The notes: generated by a model not told the origin, from the letters alone. DNA of 64,000 nt from Methylococcaceae bacterium UBA6146 (GCA_002422395.1 DIUY01000022.1:1-64000), one strand, 5' to 3'; counted from the first letter of the stretch, positions 43,904-52,964 are shown. Program-made: numbers and translations.

Positions 43904-44728
43904 TTAGATGGGTGGCTGTTTGATTCCGGTTGTGTTAACCGTGACCTTATCGCCAACAGCTAATGTGCCAGATTGGTTATGCAGCGCGTTTTGCCCAAAA
44001 TAGATTTTGTTTTGCCATTTTCTCAGACGGTTCAGTGTCGTTAAAGGCTCTTTGCCGACTTTCGCGGTGATAGGATCGATGGCCGGGACTGAACACCGCG
44101 AGCAGGGTTTGGGCAGCCTAAAATCAATGTCGCCAATCTTGATTTCGCGCCAACTGTCTTCGGCATAGGCAGGGCAGCCTGAGACAACCAAATTGGGCCG
44201 GAAACGGGACATCGGCAAATCCAGCTGCATTTCATTGTTTAACGAAGCCAGTGAATTTTTAGAAATGATCAGGAAAGGGAAGCCATCGGCAAAGGCGACC
44301 TGATCGCGGGTGATGCCGTAATTAGGGTCAACAGGGCGGATAGTTTCGTCCGGCAGGTAAACTAGGCGGCAGTCTATGGCCAGAAAATCGCTAAGCCATT
44401 CGTCCGCCAATTTGGACACGCTTTTGGCATGGCATTGGTCATGCCAAATAGTGCTGGGTATAAGTTCCCCATCACTAGGCATTAAGGGGAGTGGCAAATC
44501 CTCCATGCCTTGGGCGGATAGGATTAGCTCATTCTCTGCCAGTGCCGTTTTGATTAATGCCATTGCCGGTAACCGGCGTTGGCTAAGAAATTGCCCGGCA
44601 TCGTCAATAAGCATCCATTTCCTGTCATACTGAAGGCCTGTTGCGGTGACCGGCCAGCTAGTCACGTTAATGCCGGCCAGCGATTTCACCGGATAAATTG
44701 TCATCGCGTCCAAGGTGTAATTTGTCAT
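43904..44728 (-). CDS. MOSC-domain protein (YcbX-like)
   Basis: A protein of about 274 residues from the ATG at 44728. The N-terminal MOSC barrel reads LDAMTIYPVKSLAGINV, followed by LQYDRKWMLIDDAGQFLSQR. The MOSC domain has FRPNLVVSG and the molybdenum-ligand cysteine in KPCSRCSVPAID. Such proteins bind the molybdenum cofactor and reduce N-hydroxylated compounds in E. coli (YcbX). The ferredoxin-like domain at the C-terminus of YcbX is missing, so the electron donor is external. It lies 30-40 bp after the PilZ gene on the same strand. Confidence 0.85.
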   Translation of the reverse strand: MTNYTLDAMTIYPVKSLAGINVTSWPVTATGLQYDRKWMLIDDAGQFLSQRRLPAMALIKTALAENELILSAQGMEDLPLPLMPSDGELIPSTIWHDQCHAKSVSKLADEWLSDFLAIDCRLVYLPDETIRPVDPNYGITRDQVAFADGFPFLIISKNSLASLNNEMQLDLPMSRFRPNLVVSGCPAYAEDSWREIKIGDIDFRLPKPCSRCSVPAIDPITAKVGKEPLTTLNRLRKWQNKIYFGQNALHNQSGTLAVGDKVTVNTTGIKQPPI

Positions 44729-44763
44729 TTGTGGGCCATGTGGTTGCCGTCTCAAACAGTTTT

Positions 44764-45144
44764 TTATTTAAAGACCAATTGGCTTTGTGTCGTTAGTAAA
44801 TGGTCGCCTAATTCATTATTGTAGCGGTCAAATTTTATGCCGTATTCGTAACGGCTTAAGGGTGCAATCCGGACAATGCTGGCTTTTATCGTAAAGGTTT
44901 TGCCAGAATGAAAGCATAAAGTTAGGGTGAGCTTTTGATTGACCTTAAGTTTTTTATCCGTTGCAATCAACACGCCTTTACTGGTAATGTCCAGCAACTT
45001 GACGCTAATCGCCTTACCAAAGCTAAACAGGCCGAGGTCACTGAGATAGGCGGAAATATCTGGACGGACACATCGGGTTGCAACACGCTGGTTTTTTATT
45101 ACACTTTCAGAACCCCGTTTGATGTTCTTGGTAGGCTTTATCAT
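44764..45144 (-). CDS. PilZ-domain protein
   Basis: A 126-residue single PilZ domain. The pattern NQRVATRCVRPDI near the N-terminus holds the RxxxR-like arginines, and VKLLDITSKGVLIAT matches the (D/N)xSxxG motif with Thr for the first Ser. Cyclic-di-GMP binding is therefore plausible. The window also encodes a GGDEF-EAL protein. The target process is unknown. Confidence 0.75.
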   Translation of the reverse strand: MIKPTKNIKRGSESVIKNQRVATRCVRPDISAYLSDLGLFSFGKAISVKLLDITSKGVLIATDKKLKVNQKLTLTLCFHSGKTFTIKASIVRIAPLSRYEYGIKFDRYNNELGDHLLTTQSQLVFK

Positions 45145-45306
45145 AAGTAATTACACAGTCGAATAGTAAGGGCAGGTTCTAAGTATTGATGGTAAGCGGA
45201 TAAATTTCAAATGGAAAGTTTAGCAATTTTAGATTAAAAATTATTAAATCCACTAGAATTAAATCTGTCAGAATTAAACCCAGGAAGTTTTTACAACTAT
45301 AAAACA

Positions 45307-46503
45307 ATGCGCCCAATTAAGCTTTGCACCCAGACAATCATTCAGTTTTTTATAATCGTGGGCCACTTAGGCGGTGTTGGCGTGGTTGATGCCAAACCTA
45401 AACAAGTTGTGGCTATCGCTTATATATCCCAAGAGCAGGCCACGCCGCCTGCATTATCTAATTTAGATCCTATTGTTAAAGGTAAAGGCTTGCTAGGCGC
45501 AGAGCTTGCGATTAGCGACAACAATACGACCGGGCAGTTTACGGGCCAGCAATTTGTCCTAAAAAAATTTAATGTGCCGCCCGATGGTTCCGTTGTTGAT
45601 GTTTTTAATAAAGCCATTGCCGATAAATTCAGTTACCTTGTCAGCTTACTGCCCGCGGGACAAATGCTCAGTATTGCCGATTTGCCTGCCGCCCAAAAAA
45701 TGATCCTGTTTGATGCGGCAACCACGGATGATGCGTTACGCAATGAGCAATGCCGCGCTAATGTCTTGCATATTTTGCCAAGCCGCGCCATGCGTGCCGA
45801 TGCGCTCGCGCAATATATGATGAAAAAACGCTGGACCAAATGGTTTTTAGTTGTAGGGCGTCGGTCTGAAGACCAGTTGTTTGCCGAGGCTATAAAGCGC
45901 TCTGCCAAGCGTTTTAATATGTCGCTAGTCGCCGAAAAAGTCTGGGAACACACCTACGATGCGCGGCGTACTGCGCAATCTGATGTGGCCGTGTTCAGTC
46001 AGGTTGATGATTATGATGTGCTGGTCGTGGCGGATGAGCGTGGCGAATTTGGTGAGTATCTGGATTACCGCACTTGGTTGCCCAGGCCTGTTATTGGCAC
46101 CCAAGGCTTAATTGCCACGGCTTGGCATCGCACTCATGAGCAATGGGGGGCAGTGCAAATTCAAAACCGCTTTAAAGAACAAGCCGGACGGTGGATGGAA
46201 GAGCAGGATTACGCCGCCTATTTGGCAGTTAGAGCGGTTGGTGAAGCGGCGGCCCGTACCCAATCCAATGAATTAAAACCCATTAAAGAGTATTTGGTCA
46301 GTGAAAAATTAACCTTGCAAGGTTATAAAGGCACGCCTTTATCTTTTCGGGCATGGGATGGGCAATTGCGCCAACCGGTATTGCTTTCGGCGCCACGTTC
46401 CTTAGTTGCCGTAGCGCCTATCGAAGGTTTTTTACATCCTAAAACTGAACTTGACACCCTAGGTTATGACCAGCCTGAATCGCACTGCCAATGGAGGAAA
46501 TAA
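45307..46503 (+). CDS. ABC transporter substrate-binding protein, PQQ-associated (PedA1-like)
   Basis: A 398-residue exported protein of the periplasmic binding protein I class. It has a signal peptide (about residues 1-30), then VVAIAYISQEQATPPALSNL and GLLGAELAISDNNTTGQF, characteristic of the family I know as 'PQQ_ABC_bind'. It is first in a four-gene overlapping operon with a YVTN propeller, an ATPase and a permease. In Pseudomonas putida the homologous pedA1A2BC genes are required for efficient rare-earth-dependent growth on alcohols. The ligand in this organism is unknown. Confidence 0.85.
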   Translation: MRPIKLCTQTIIQFFIIVGHLGGVGVVDAKPKQVVAIAYISQEQATPPALSNLDPIVKGKGLLGAELAISDNNTTGQFTGQQFVLKKFNVPPDGSVVDVFNKAIADKFSYLVSLLPAGQMLSIADLPAAQKMILFDAATTDDALRNEQCRANVLHILPSRAMRADALAQYMMKKRWTKWFLVVGRRSEDQLFAEAIKRSAKRFNMSLVAEKVWEHTYDARRTAQSDVAVFSQVDDYDVLVVADERGEFGEYLDYRTWLPRPVIGTQGLIATAWHRTHEQWGAVQIQNRFKEQAGRWMEEQDYAAYLAVRAVGEAAARTQSNELKPIKEYLVSEKLTLQGYKGTPLSFRAWDGQLRQPVLLSAPRSLVAVAPIEGFLHPKTELDTLGYDQPESHCQWRK

Positions 46504-47465
46504 TGTTGGAAAAAAACATCGTCACGTTGCTGTTATTCGCATTGACGGCAACCGCCCATGCCGAAACCGTATTTGTGACCCTAGAAAAAGATAACGCGTT
46601 GGCGGTTGTTGACCCTATCGCCGGTAAATTAATCAAAACCGTACCGGTAGGACAGCGGCCTAGAGGCATTGCGATCAGCCCCGATAATAAATTTCTCTAT
46701 GTTGCGGTCAGCGATGACAACACCATAAAGATAATTGATGTAGAAACGCTCAAAGAAGTGGGCAAATTGCCTTCGGGCGAAGACCCTGAAACTTTCGCGC
46801 TCAATCCGGCGGGTGACACGCTTTATGTTTCCAATGAAGACGACAGTTTGGTGACGGTGATTGACATTGCCAAACGAAAAGCCATCAAGCAAATTAAAGT
46901 GGGCGTAGAGCCGGAAGGCATTACGGTCAGTCCAGATAACCGTTGGCTGATTAGCGCGTCTGAAACCACCAATATGTTGCATTGGATTGATACGAAAACC
47001 AACGCTATTGTCGAAAATACCTTAGTTGACCCCCGTCCGCGTGCGGCGAGTTTTACTGCGGATAGCCAGCAGCTGTGGGTGAGTTCAGAAATGGCCGGCA
47101 CATTGATGGTGTTCGATGTTAAGACCAGGCAGCTCATTAAAACCATCAGTTTCAATGTCACCGGCGTGACAAATGACAAAATTCAGCCGGTTGGTGTGGT
47201 TATTGATAAACAAAGGCGCAGGGCTTATATCGCCTTAGGCCCGGCCAATCGGGTTGCGGTTGTGAACGCGCAAACCTACGAGCTTGAAAACGTGCTGCTG
47301 GTTGGTTCGCGAGTTTGGAACCTGGCGTTCTCGCCGGATGAAAAACATTTGTACACCACTAATGGCGTCAGCAACGATCTGTCCATTGTCGATTTGGAAA
47401 GCCAAACCGTCACTAAATCAATCGGTGTCGGCACTTACCCTTGGGGCGTCGCCGTAAAACCATGA
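46503..47465 (+). CDS. YVTN beta-propeller exported protein, PQQ-associated (PedA2-like)
   Basis: About 320 residues from the ATG at 46503, which overlaps the previous stop by one base (TAATG) and has GGAGG upstream. A signal peptide (VTLLLFALTATAHAE) precedes about seven YVTN-type blades such as GQRPRGIAISPDNKFLYVAV and VEPEGITVSPDNRWLISAS. This is the 'PQQ_ABC_repeats' family by recall. The protein is periplasmic and probably works with the binding protein beside it. Its exact role is not known. Confidence 0.87.
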   Translation: MLEKNIVTLLLFALTATAHAETVFVTLEKDNALAVVDPIAGKLIKTVPVGQRPRGIAISPDNKFLYVAVSDDNTIKIIDVETLKEVGKLPSGEDPETFALNPAGDTLYVSNEDDSLVTVIDIAKRKAIKQIKVGVEPEGITVSPDNRWLISASETTNMLHWIDTKTNAIVENTLVDPRPRAASFTADSQQLWVSSEMAGTLMVFDVKTRQLIKTISFNVTGVTNDKIQPVGVVIDKQRRRAYIALGPANRVAVVNAQTYELENVLLVGSRVWNLAFSPDEKHLYTTNGVSNDLSIVDLESQTVTKSIGVGTYPWGVAVKP

Positions 47466-48202
47466 GCGCATCGGTCGCTTTGTCAGTTGAAGGCTTGGCC
47501 TTCTCATACGGTGGCAAGAAAGCCTTGGATGACGTTAATTTTAAAATACGCTCCGGTGAATGCACGTTGCTTTTAGGCCCGAATGGTGCCGGTAAAAGCA
47601 CCTTGTTTTCTTTGATTACCCGACTATACGACACCCGTGATGGCCGTATTGAGTTATGTGGGTTTGATGTAAAGCAACAAACCCGTAAGGCATTGGCTAA
47701 TCTGGGTATTGTGTTTCAGCAGACCACGTTGGATATGGATTTGACGGTTTTGCAAAATTTGCGCTATCACGCGGCATTGCATGGCATGGGCGGCAAATTC
47801 GCTAACCAACGGATTCAAGAAGAATTGGAACGCTTAAGGCTGTATGAGCGCCGAAACGAAAAAGTGCGGCAGCTTAACGGCGGCCATAAGCGTCGGGTCG
47901 AAATTGCCCGCGCCTTGCTCCACAAACCCTCCCTGTTATTGCTCGATGAGCCTACGGTGGGTCTGGATATGCCCAGCCGTCAAGCGATAGTTGAGTATGT
48001 GCACCAGTTGGCCAGTTCAAAACAGTTGGCAGTGTTATGGGCCAGCCATCTGATTGATGAAGTGTATCCCGATGACCACGTCATTGTCTTACATAAAGGC
48101 CAGGTCAAAGCGAATGGCACTGTTGATGAAGTCTTAAAAGCCACTCACACGGGGCAGATAAAAGATGCTTTTTACAGCCTAACTCAAGGGGAACACGCGT
48201 GA
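47462..48202 (+). CDS. ABC transporter ATP-binding protein (PedB-like)
   Basis: A 246-residue ATPase from the ATG at 47462, overlapping the previous stop (ATGA). Walker A is LGPNGAGKSTLFS at about residues 38-50, the Q-loop is IVFQQTTLD, and Walker B is LLLLDEPTVGLD. The signature motif is QLNGGHKRRVEIA where most transporters have LSGGQ. I recall this as normal for the 'PQQ_ABC_ATP' family. It energises the PedC-like permease encoded immediately downstream. Confidence 0.9.
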   Translation: MSASVALSVEGLAFSYGGKKALDDVNFKIRSGECTLLLGPNGAGKSTLFSLITRLYDTRDGRIELCGFDVKQQTRKALANLGIVFQQTTLDMDLTVLQNLRYHAALHGMGGKFANQRIQEELERLRLYERRNEKVRQLNGGHKRRVEIARALLHKPSLLLLDEPTVGLDMPSRQAIVEYVHQLASSKQLAVLWASHLIDEVYPDDHVIVLHKGQVKANGTVDEVLKATHTGQIKDAFYSLTQGEHA

Positions 48203-49002
48203 ATATCATCCATTTTTGGCGTGCTTTATGGGGGATTGTTGGGCGCGAATTATGGCGTTTTGTCACCCAGCGCGAACGTTTTATTTCCGCATTAGTCCGG
48301 CCTTTAGTTTGGCTATTTGTTTTTGCCGCCGGTTTTAGGGCGGCTTTAGGGCTTGCTATCATGCCCCCTTACGAAACTTATATCTTGTATGAAGTGTACA
48401 TTACCCCCGGTTTGTGCGGGATGATACAGCTGTTTAATGGCATGCAGAGCTCGTTGTCGATGGTTTATGATCGGGAAATGGGCAGTATGCGGATATTGCT
48501 GGTATGTCCGCTACCGCGCTGGTTTTTGTTGCTTAGTAAGTTGCTGGCCGGGACGGGGGTTTCTGTCTTGCAGGTGTATGTGTTTTTGGGGATTGCTTGG
48601 TTTTATGACATTCAAGCGCCGTGGCAAGGTTATTTATGGCTTTTGCCCGCCTTGGTTTTATCCGGTTTGATGTTAGGCGCATTGGGCTTGTTGCTGTCAT
48701 CATTTATCAAGCAATTGGAAAATTTTGCCGGGGTGATGAATTTCGTCATTTTTCCAATGTTTTTTATGTCAACGGCGTTATATCCTTTGTGGAAACTGAA
48801 AGAATCTAGTGCGCTGCTGCATAATTTGGCGCAATACAATCCTTTTTCACAAGCAGTTGAATTACTCCGCTTTGCCCTCTATGCACAATTTAACCAATCC
48901 GCGTTCATTTATGTCTTTGTCGCCTTTATTGCTTTTATGGCGGTTGCCGTCATAGGGTATAACCCATCAAAAGGGATGATGATAAAAAAGGCTGGCGTCT
49001 AG
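48199..49002 (+). CDS. ABC-2-type permease (PedC-like)
   Basis: A 267-residue inner-membrane protein with about six spans, starting with GTG at 48199 inside the ATPase stop (GTGA). The text WGIVGRELWRFVTQRERFIS and LYEVYITPGLCGMIQLFNGM is typical of ABC-2 permeases, a class more often linked to export. The family is the PedC group. Its pairing with two periplasmic proteins leaves the direction of transport open. This is the last gene of the operon. Confidence 0.88.
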   Translation: MNIIHFWRALWGIVGRELWRFVTQRERFISALVRPLVWLFVFAAGFRAALGLAIMPPYETYILYEVYITPGLCGMIQLFNGMQSSLSMVYDREMGSMRILLVCPLPRWFLLLSKLLAGTGVSVLQVYVFLGIAWFYDIQAPWQGYLWLLPALVLSGLMLGALGLLLSSFIKQLENFAGVMNFVIFPMFFMSTALYPLWKLKESSALLHNLAQYNPFSQAVELLRFALYAQFNQSAFIYVFVAFIAFMAVAVIGYNPSKGMMIKKAGV

Positions 49003-49054
49003 TTATCATGATGACTGAACTTTTTTTTAAATATAAAAACAATTCGGTGGGCAA

Positions 49055-50623
49055 TTGAAGCACTCTTTTTTTCTTGTTATTCCAAAACAAAATAATAACC
49101 CGCAACGTATTAAGGAGCTGGAAGAGAATATCCTGAAACAATGGATTGCCCAGTTGCCTATTGCCAATGCCGTGTTGGCATCACGCCTTATTTATGATTT
49201 TATTTTGGAATTTAACAGTTTGTCTATGACGGCCCAAATGCGGCTTGAGACACTTGAGCTGTTAAGGCCAAGTTTTCTTGCTATTGAAGATTATCTGTGT
49301 TCAAGGCTCGTAAAGTCAGGATTCCCAAAAGACAGCAATGACCTCAAGGCATTGAAGCTATTAGTGGCATTACAAAGGCAATTTACAATAGGTTATTGGA
49401 TAACACTTAAGGAAATAACGGGCAATGATATTGGCTGGTTTCAAGGCAAGAACGCGGCCCTATCAAGCCACCGTACCCTTAAAGGCTTAAGTGATATTGT
49501 CGTCAGTTATTTTATTATGGGGATGCCTATACCTGACTGGATATGGATGGATTTACATTCGCTTTATAAACTTAGCGTAAAAATAAAAAAGAATGCCACA
49601 CAGGTGCCTCTTAATGATCTGGTGCAGGTTCATAAAACAAGCACGCCAGAAGAATGCTATCTGCAAATTATTTTGCTCAGTCTTGCCGATCCAACTGGTT
49701 TGATGCAAAAAGAAATCAAACTGGTTTATGGTTTTATTCAATCAATAGGCGCATTGATTAGCCTCAAATTAAAGCCTGTTGCCAATCAAGCCCTACAATG
49801 CCTTATTTTGACCGATGGGGATAAGCCACCCTATTTTGAAACGCAAACGGAGTCGGCTGATGAAGAAGCCGATGGTTCTGTTCCAGCTGTCCTATATATT
49901 GATTTTACCCGCCTTTACGAAGCGTTTGAGCAAGGGAAAATTCCTTTTAATGCTAGTCAGGCAAGATTTAGCAGAATGAGATCATCAGAAAATAAGGATG
50001 ATAGGGTGTCAGCAGAATTGCTTGTTTACCTCAAGGAGAGGTGGGCGGGCATTGAATTGAAAAGCACGCCACTTTTTGCTGATAGATTGGATAGGCTCTT
50101 TGCCATAGGGTTGATGCCAACTTTTAAACTACAAGGAAGGCAGGGCAAAACTAGTGAAGATGATGCTGTGGAGTTTCTGGGCCATTCTGTATCGGCTGAA
50201 TTGCTATCCTGCGTGTTTAAACAAGTGGGGGTCTTGTCAGTAGGTAGTTTGGTGAGCTTTAGGAAAGTTGATGGGGCAGAAAATAAACGCTTATTAGGTG
50301 TCGTTAACAAGCTTGTTGTCGAAAAAGAAACTGGACAGATAAGCTTCGGGTTACAGTTTTTGACAGACCAGCTTGTTCCCGTCACCTATTCGCATCTTAA
50401 CAATGCACATCACGAACGCCCTAAAAGTGCACTGTTGTACCATTGTAATGAACAGAAGGGCAAAAGCTTTATCATTACAGACTCGTTCATTTTAAAAGAA
50501 AATGAAGTTATCCGGCTGTTTATAGAAGCCGCCGACCTTTCTATTATGCTAAAAAACAAGAAAAATATTGGCCTAGGTTATTGGCAGTTTGAATGTACAA
50601 AAGTAATCGCTCCAAAAACTTAA
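49055..50623 (+). CDS. Protein of unknown function, 522 residues
   Basis: It starts with TTG at 49055; the only nearby GTG is closed by a stop. The N-terminal half is helical (LKQWIAQLPIANAVLASRL, LETLELLRPSFLAIEDYL) and recalls uncharacterised gammaproteobacterial proteins with an LPxANxxxA.../ELLRPxV pattern. The C-terminal part (about residues 385-520) is strand-rich with VGSLVSFRKVDGAENKRLLG and could be a PilZ-like barrel, but I see no RxxxR motif. No signal peptide or membrane span is seen. I assign no function. Confidence 0.6.
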   Translation: MKHSFFLVIPKQNNNPQRIKELEENILKQWIAQLPIANAVLASRLIYDFILEFNSLSMTAQMRLETLELLRPSFLAIEDYLCSRLVKSGFPKDSNDLKALKLLVALQRQFTIGYWITLKEITGNDIGWFQGKNAALSSHRTLKGLSDIVVSYFIMGMPIPDWIWMDLHSLYKLSVKIKKNATQVPLNDLVQVHKTSTPEECYLQIILLSLADPTGLMQKEIKLVYGFIQSIGALISLKLKPVANQALQCLILTDGDKPPYFETQTESADEEADGSVPAVLYIDFTRLYEAFEQGKIPFNASQARFSRMRSSENKDDRVSAELLVYLKERWAGIELKSTPLFADRLDRLFAIGLMPTFKLQGRQGKTSEDDAVEFLGHSVSAELLSCVFKQVGVLSVGSLVSFRKVDGAENKRLLGVVNKLVVEKETGQISFGLQFLTDQLVPVTYSHLNNAHHERPKSALLYHCNEQKGKSFIITDSFILKENEVIRLFIEAADLSIMLKNKKNIGLGYWQFECTKVIAPKT

Positions 50624-50847
50624 TATTGTTGTTGAAACAGCAGGTAATTGTTATAAATTACTTGAAAAGATTTTTCATCGTGGTAAGTTGGTAAATCAAG
50701 TGTTTTTTGCCAATCAATTGACGAGTAGAGCGGGAGCTTTTTACGGATTAAAATGGCATCGTTCTTGATTCAATTTGTAAGCATTTATGAATGTGTTAAG
50801 CGAGCTTTTATAACAATAATAAAATTAAACTATTGTGAGGATAAGAA

Positions 50848-51327
50848 ATGAGTAATGAAGAAAATTCAAATCAAGCTATTGAGCCGAAAGAAAAATCGTC
50901 CGTTAATTTGATGTCGTCAATGTTGAAATTAAAAGAGCAAAATCCAAAAGTTTTTTTTGGGATTATTGGCGGTTTAGTGCTTATGGTGCTAGTGATGATA
51001 ATGAGTGGTGGGGATTCGGCCCCCGAATCAAAGTCAGCCATCAAAAACCTTACGGTAGGCCAGCGATATGTCTTAAAAAGCGCTAATGCTTACGATCCCG
51101 CTGCAACTGTTCGCTTGGTTTCAACTCCCGGCGCAATAGCGGCATACGACGATACTGAAGAAGCTGATAGGACGGGTGTTTGTCAGCATATGGCCCAAGG
51201 TACTCAAGTGACGGCTGTTGATTTCGCTGACGCCTATGGCAAGAAAAATGCCTATGTAAAAGTCAGGATAGAGGATGGCGAGTGTAAAGGGAACGAAGCA
51301 TGGGCCTTGGCAATTGACGTCCAATAA
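50848..51327 (+). CDS. Single-span membrane protein with extracytoplasmic domain, unknown
   Basis: A 159-residue protein with a polar N-terminus of about 35 residues, one membrane span (VFFGIIGGLVLMVLVMIMS) and an outer domain of about 100 residues. Two cysteines (TGVCQHM and DGECKG) could pair in the periplasm. The VGQRYVLKSANAYDPAATVRL segment followed by a GTQVTAVDF and KVRIEDGECKGNEAW pattern resembles a bacterial SH3-like domain. TGTGAGGATAAGA precedes the ATG. I do not recognise a named family. Confidence 0.65.
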   Translation: MSNEENSNQAIEPKEKSSVNLMSSMLKLKEQNPKVFFGIIGGLVLMVLVMIMSGGDSAPESKSAIKNLTVGQRYVLKSANAYDPAATVRLVSTPGAIAAYDDTEEADRTGVCQHMAQGTQVTAVDFADAYGKKNAYVKVRIEDGECKGNEAWALAIDVQ

Positions 51328-51334
51328 AAATAAA

Positions 51335-51362
51335 TTGACAGGCTAAAAAAAATACTTATAAT
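51335..51362 (+). promoter_or_regulatory. Consensus sigma-70 promoter of the tRNA pair
   Basis: Perfect TTGACA (51335-51340) and TATAAT (51357-51362) with a 16-bp spacer. The predicted transcript starts about 12 bases before tRNA-Gly. Confidence 0.85.
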
Positions 51363-51381
51363 AGCTAAGATAAATTGCAGT

Positions 51382-51456
51382 GCGGGAATAGCTCAGTGGT
51401 AGAGCACAACCTTGCCAAGGTTGGGGTCGCGAGTTCGAATCTCGTTTCCCGCTCCA
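51382..51456 (+). tRNA. tRNA-Gly (anticodon GCC)
   Basis: The acceptor stem GCGGGAA pairs with TTCCCGC, the D-arm contains GCTCAGTGGTAGAGC, the anticodon loop is CTTGCCAAG, and the T-loop is GTTCGAATC. CCA is encoded at 51454-51456. Confidence 0.97.
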
Positions 51457-51465
51457 ATAAATTCA

Positions 51466-51492
51466 AAAAGCCGCGAACAACGCGGCTTTTTT
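51466..51492 (+). terminator. Intrinsic terminator after tRNA-Gly
   Basis: A stem AAAAGCCGCG with CGCGGCTTTT around a 5-nt loop, followed by T-rich sequence. It lies between the two tRNA genes, so tRNA-Cys may depend on read-through or its own promoter. Confidence 0.8.
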
Positions 51493-51506
51493 ATTTAAAA
51501 GTTTTT

Positions 51507-51580
51507 GGCTGCGTAGCAAAATGGTTATGCAGTGGCCTGCAAAGCCATCTACGGCGGTTCGATTCCGCCCGCAGCCTCCA
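51507..51580 (+). tRNA. tRNA-Cys (anticodon GCA)
   Basis: The acceptor stem GGCTGCG pairs with CGCAGCC, the anticodon loop is CCTGCAAAG and the T-loop is GTTCGATTC. CCA is encoded at 51578-51580. The integrase gene begins 164 bp downstream, so the 3' end of this tRNA is the likely integration target. Confidence 0.95.
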
Positions 51581-51613
51581 CTAGAATATTCAAACAAGCT
51601 TAACCGACTACAT

Positions 51614-51648
51614 AAACCCGCAAGCCACAAGGCTTAGCGGGTTTTTTA
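51614..51648 (+). terminator. Intrinsic terminator after tRNA-Cys
   Basis: A stem built from AAACCCGC-AAGCC and GGCTT-AGCGGGTTT, followed by TTTATT. A very similar hairpin lies inside the element near 58960-59003. Confidence 0.8.
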
Positions 51649-51694
51649 TTGTCCAACGAGGTGCAATGAGGTGCATTGACATACCCCCTTGCTA

Positions 51695-51714
51695 GGGGGT
51701 ATCTTTGGGGGCAT
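51695..51714 (+). repeat. Candidate integrase arm or attL-proximal site
   Basis: GGGGGTATCTTTGGGGGCAT lies just upstream of the integrase gene. A direct match (17 of 20) is at 60446-60465, near the other end of the element. Inverted ATACCCCC copies at 51681-51688 and ATACCCCC near 51735 flank it, which fits a recombinase-binding array. Confidence 0.55.
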
Positions 51715-51743
51715 GTTGAATTATCCCCGTGGAGATACCCCCA

Positions 51744-52961
51744 ATGGCCTTATCTGATACCACCATAAAGAACGCCAAGCCCTTACCCGACAAGGCTTAC
51801 AAGCTACCTGATGAAAAAGGTATGCACTTACTGGTCAACCCCAACGGCGCAAAATACTTCCGTCTTAAATATCGCTTTGGCGGCAAGGAAAAAGTCCTAG
51901 CCCTTGGCGTTTACCCAGACACCGGCCTAAAACGGGCTAGGGAAAAACGCGACGAAGCACGGACGCTATTAGCCGACGGCATAGACCCCAACGAAAACAA
52001 AAAAGCCCTTAAGCAATCCAAGGCCGATAGCGCGGCAAACAGTTTTGAAGTGATTGCCCGTGAATGGGGGCGGAAAAAAGTCGAAACGTGGGACGATAAA
52101 AACAACCGTTCTAAACGAATGCTTGAACGGAATGTTTTCCCGTGGCTTGGTGGTAAGCCGATAACCGATATTTTGCCTAAAGATATTTTGGCCTGTTTAC
52201 GGCGTGTTGAAGATAGGGGGACTATCGAAACAGCACACCGAACCTTGCAGATATGCGGGCAAGTCTTTCGTTATGCCGTGGCAACGGGCAGAGCTGAACG
52301 GGACATAACGCCGGATTTACGCGGCGCACTACCACCCGCTAAAGGCGAACACTTTGCAGCCCTTACCGAGCCTAAACAAGTGGCAGAACTGCTACGCGCC
52401 ATTGACGGCTACCAAGGTTCGTTTGCCTCCATTTGCGCCTTGAAACTTGCGCCGCTGGTATTTGTCCGGCCTGGTGAATTACGCGCCGCTGAGTGGCAGC
52501 ACATCGACTTTGACGCCAAAGAATGGCGGTACTTTGTCTCAAAAACAGAAGTGCAGCATATTGTGCCGTTATCAAACCAAGCCATTGAAATACTAAAAGA
52601 ACTGCACCCGCTTACCGGACATGGCCGGTATATATTCCCGTCCGAACGCACACCGCGTGGCGATAGGTGCATGAGTGAAAATACCTTGAACGCGGCATTA
52701 AAGCGGCTAGGTTATGGTAAGGACGTTATGACCGCACACGGCTTTAGGGCAATGGCGCGGACTATCCTTGATGAAGTGCTAGGCTTCCGGCCTGATTTTA
52801 TCGAGCATCAGTTAGCCCATGCTGTAAAAGACCCGAACGGGCGGGCATATAACCGGACGGCGCACCTACCAGAGCGCCGAAAGATGATGCAATCGTGGGC
52901 AGATTATCTGGACGGTTTGAAGAACGGGGCGCAAGTGATACCGTTTAAGAAAGTTGGATAA
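51744..52961 (+). CDS. P4-type tyrosine integrase
   Basis: A 405-residue integrase from the ATG at 51744. The N-terminal DUF4102 arm-binding domain (LSDTTIKNAKPLPDKAYKL, then LKYRFGGKEKVLALGVYP) is followed by a core-binding SAM-like domain. The catalytic domain has the first arginine in RPGELRAAEW, the HGFRAMART block with His and Arg, and the tyrosine in GRAYNRTAHLPER. The C-terminal AHAV-N-YNRT text is the family hallmark. It integrates the element, probably at the tRNA-Cys 3' end. The next gene follows after 3 bp. Confidence 0.95.
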   Translation: MALSDTTIKNAKPLPDKAYKLPDEKGMHLLVNPNGAKYFRLKYRFGGKEKVLALGVYPDTGLKRAREKRDEARTLLADGIDPNENKKALKQSKADSAANSFEVIAREWGRKKVETWDDKNNRSKRMLERNVFPWLGGKPITDILPKDILACLRRVEDRGTIETAHRTLQICGQVFRYAVATGRAERDITPDLRGALPPAKGEHFAALTEPKQVAELLRAIDGYQGSFASICALKLAPLVFVRPGELRAAEWQHIDFDAKEWRYFVSKTEVQHIVPLSNQAIEILKELHPLTGHGRYIFPSERTPRGDRCMSENTLNAALKRLGYGKDVMTAHGFRAMARTILDEVLGFRPDFIEHQLAHAVKDPNGRAYNRTAHLPERRKMMQSWADYLDGLKNGAQVIPFKKVG

Positions 52962-52964
52962 TAA

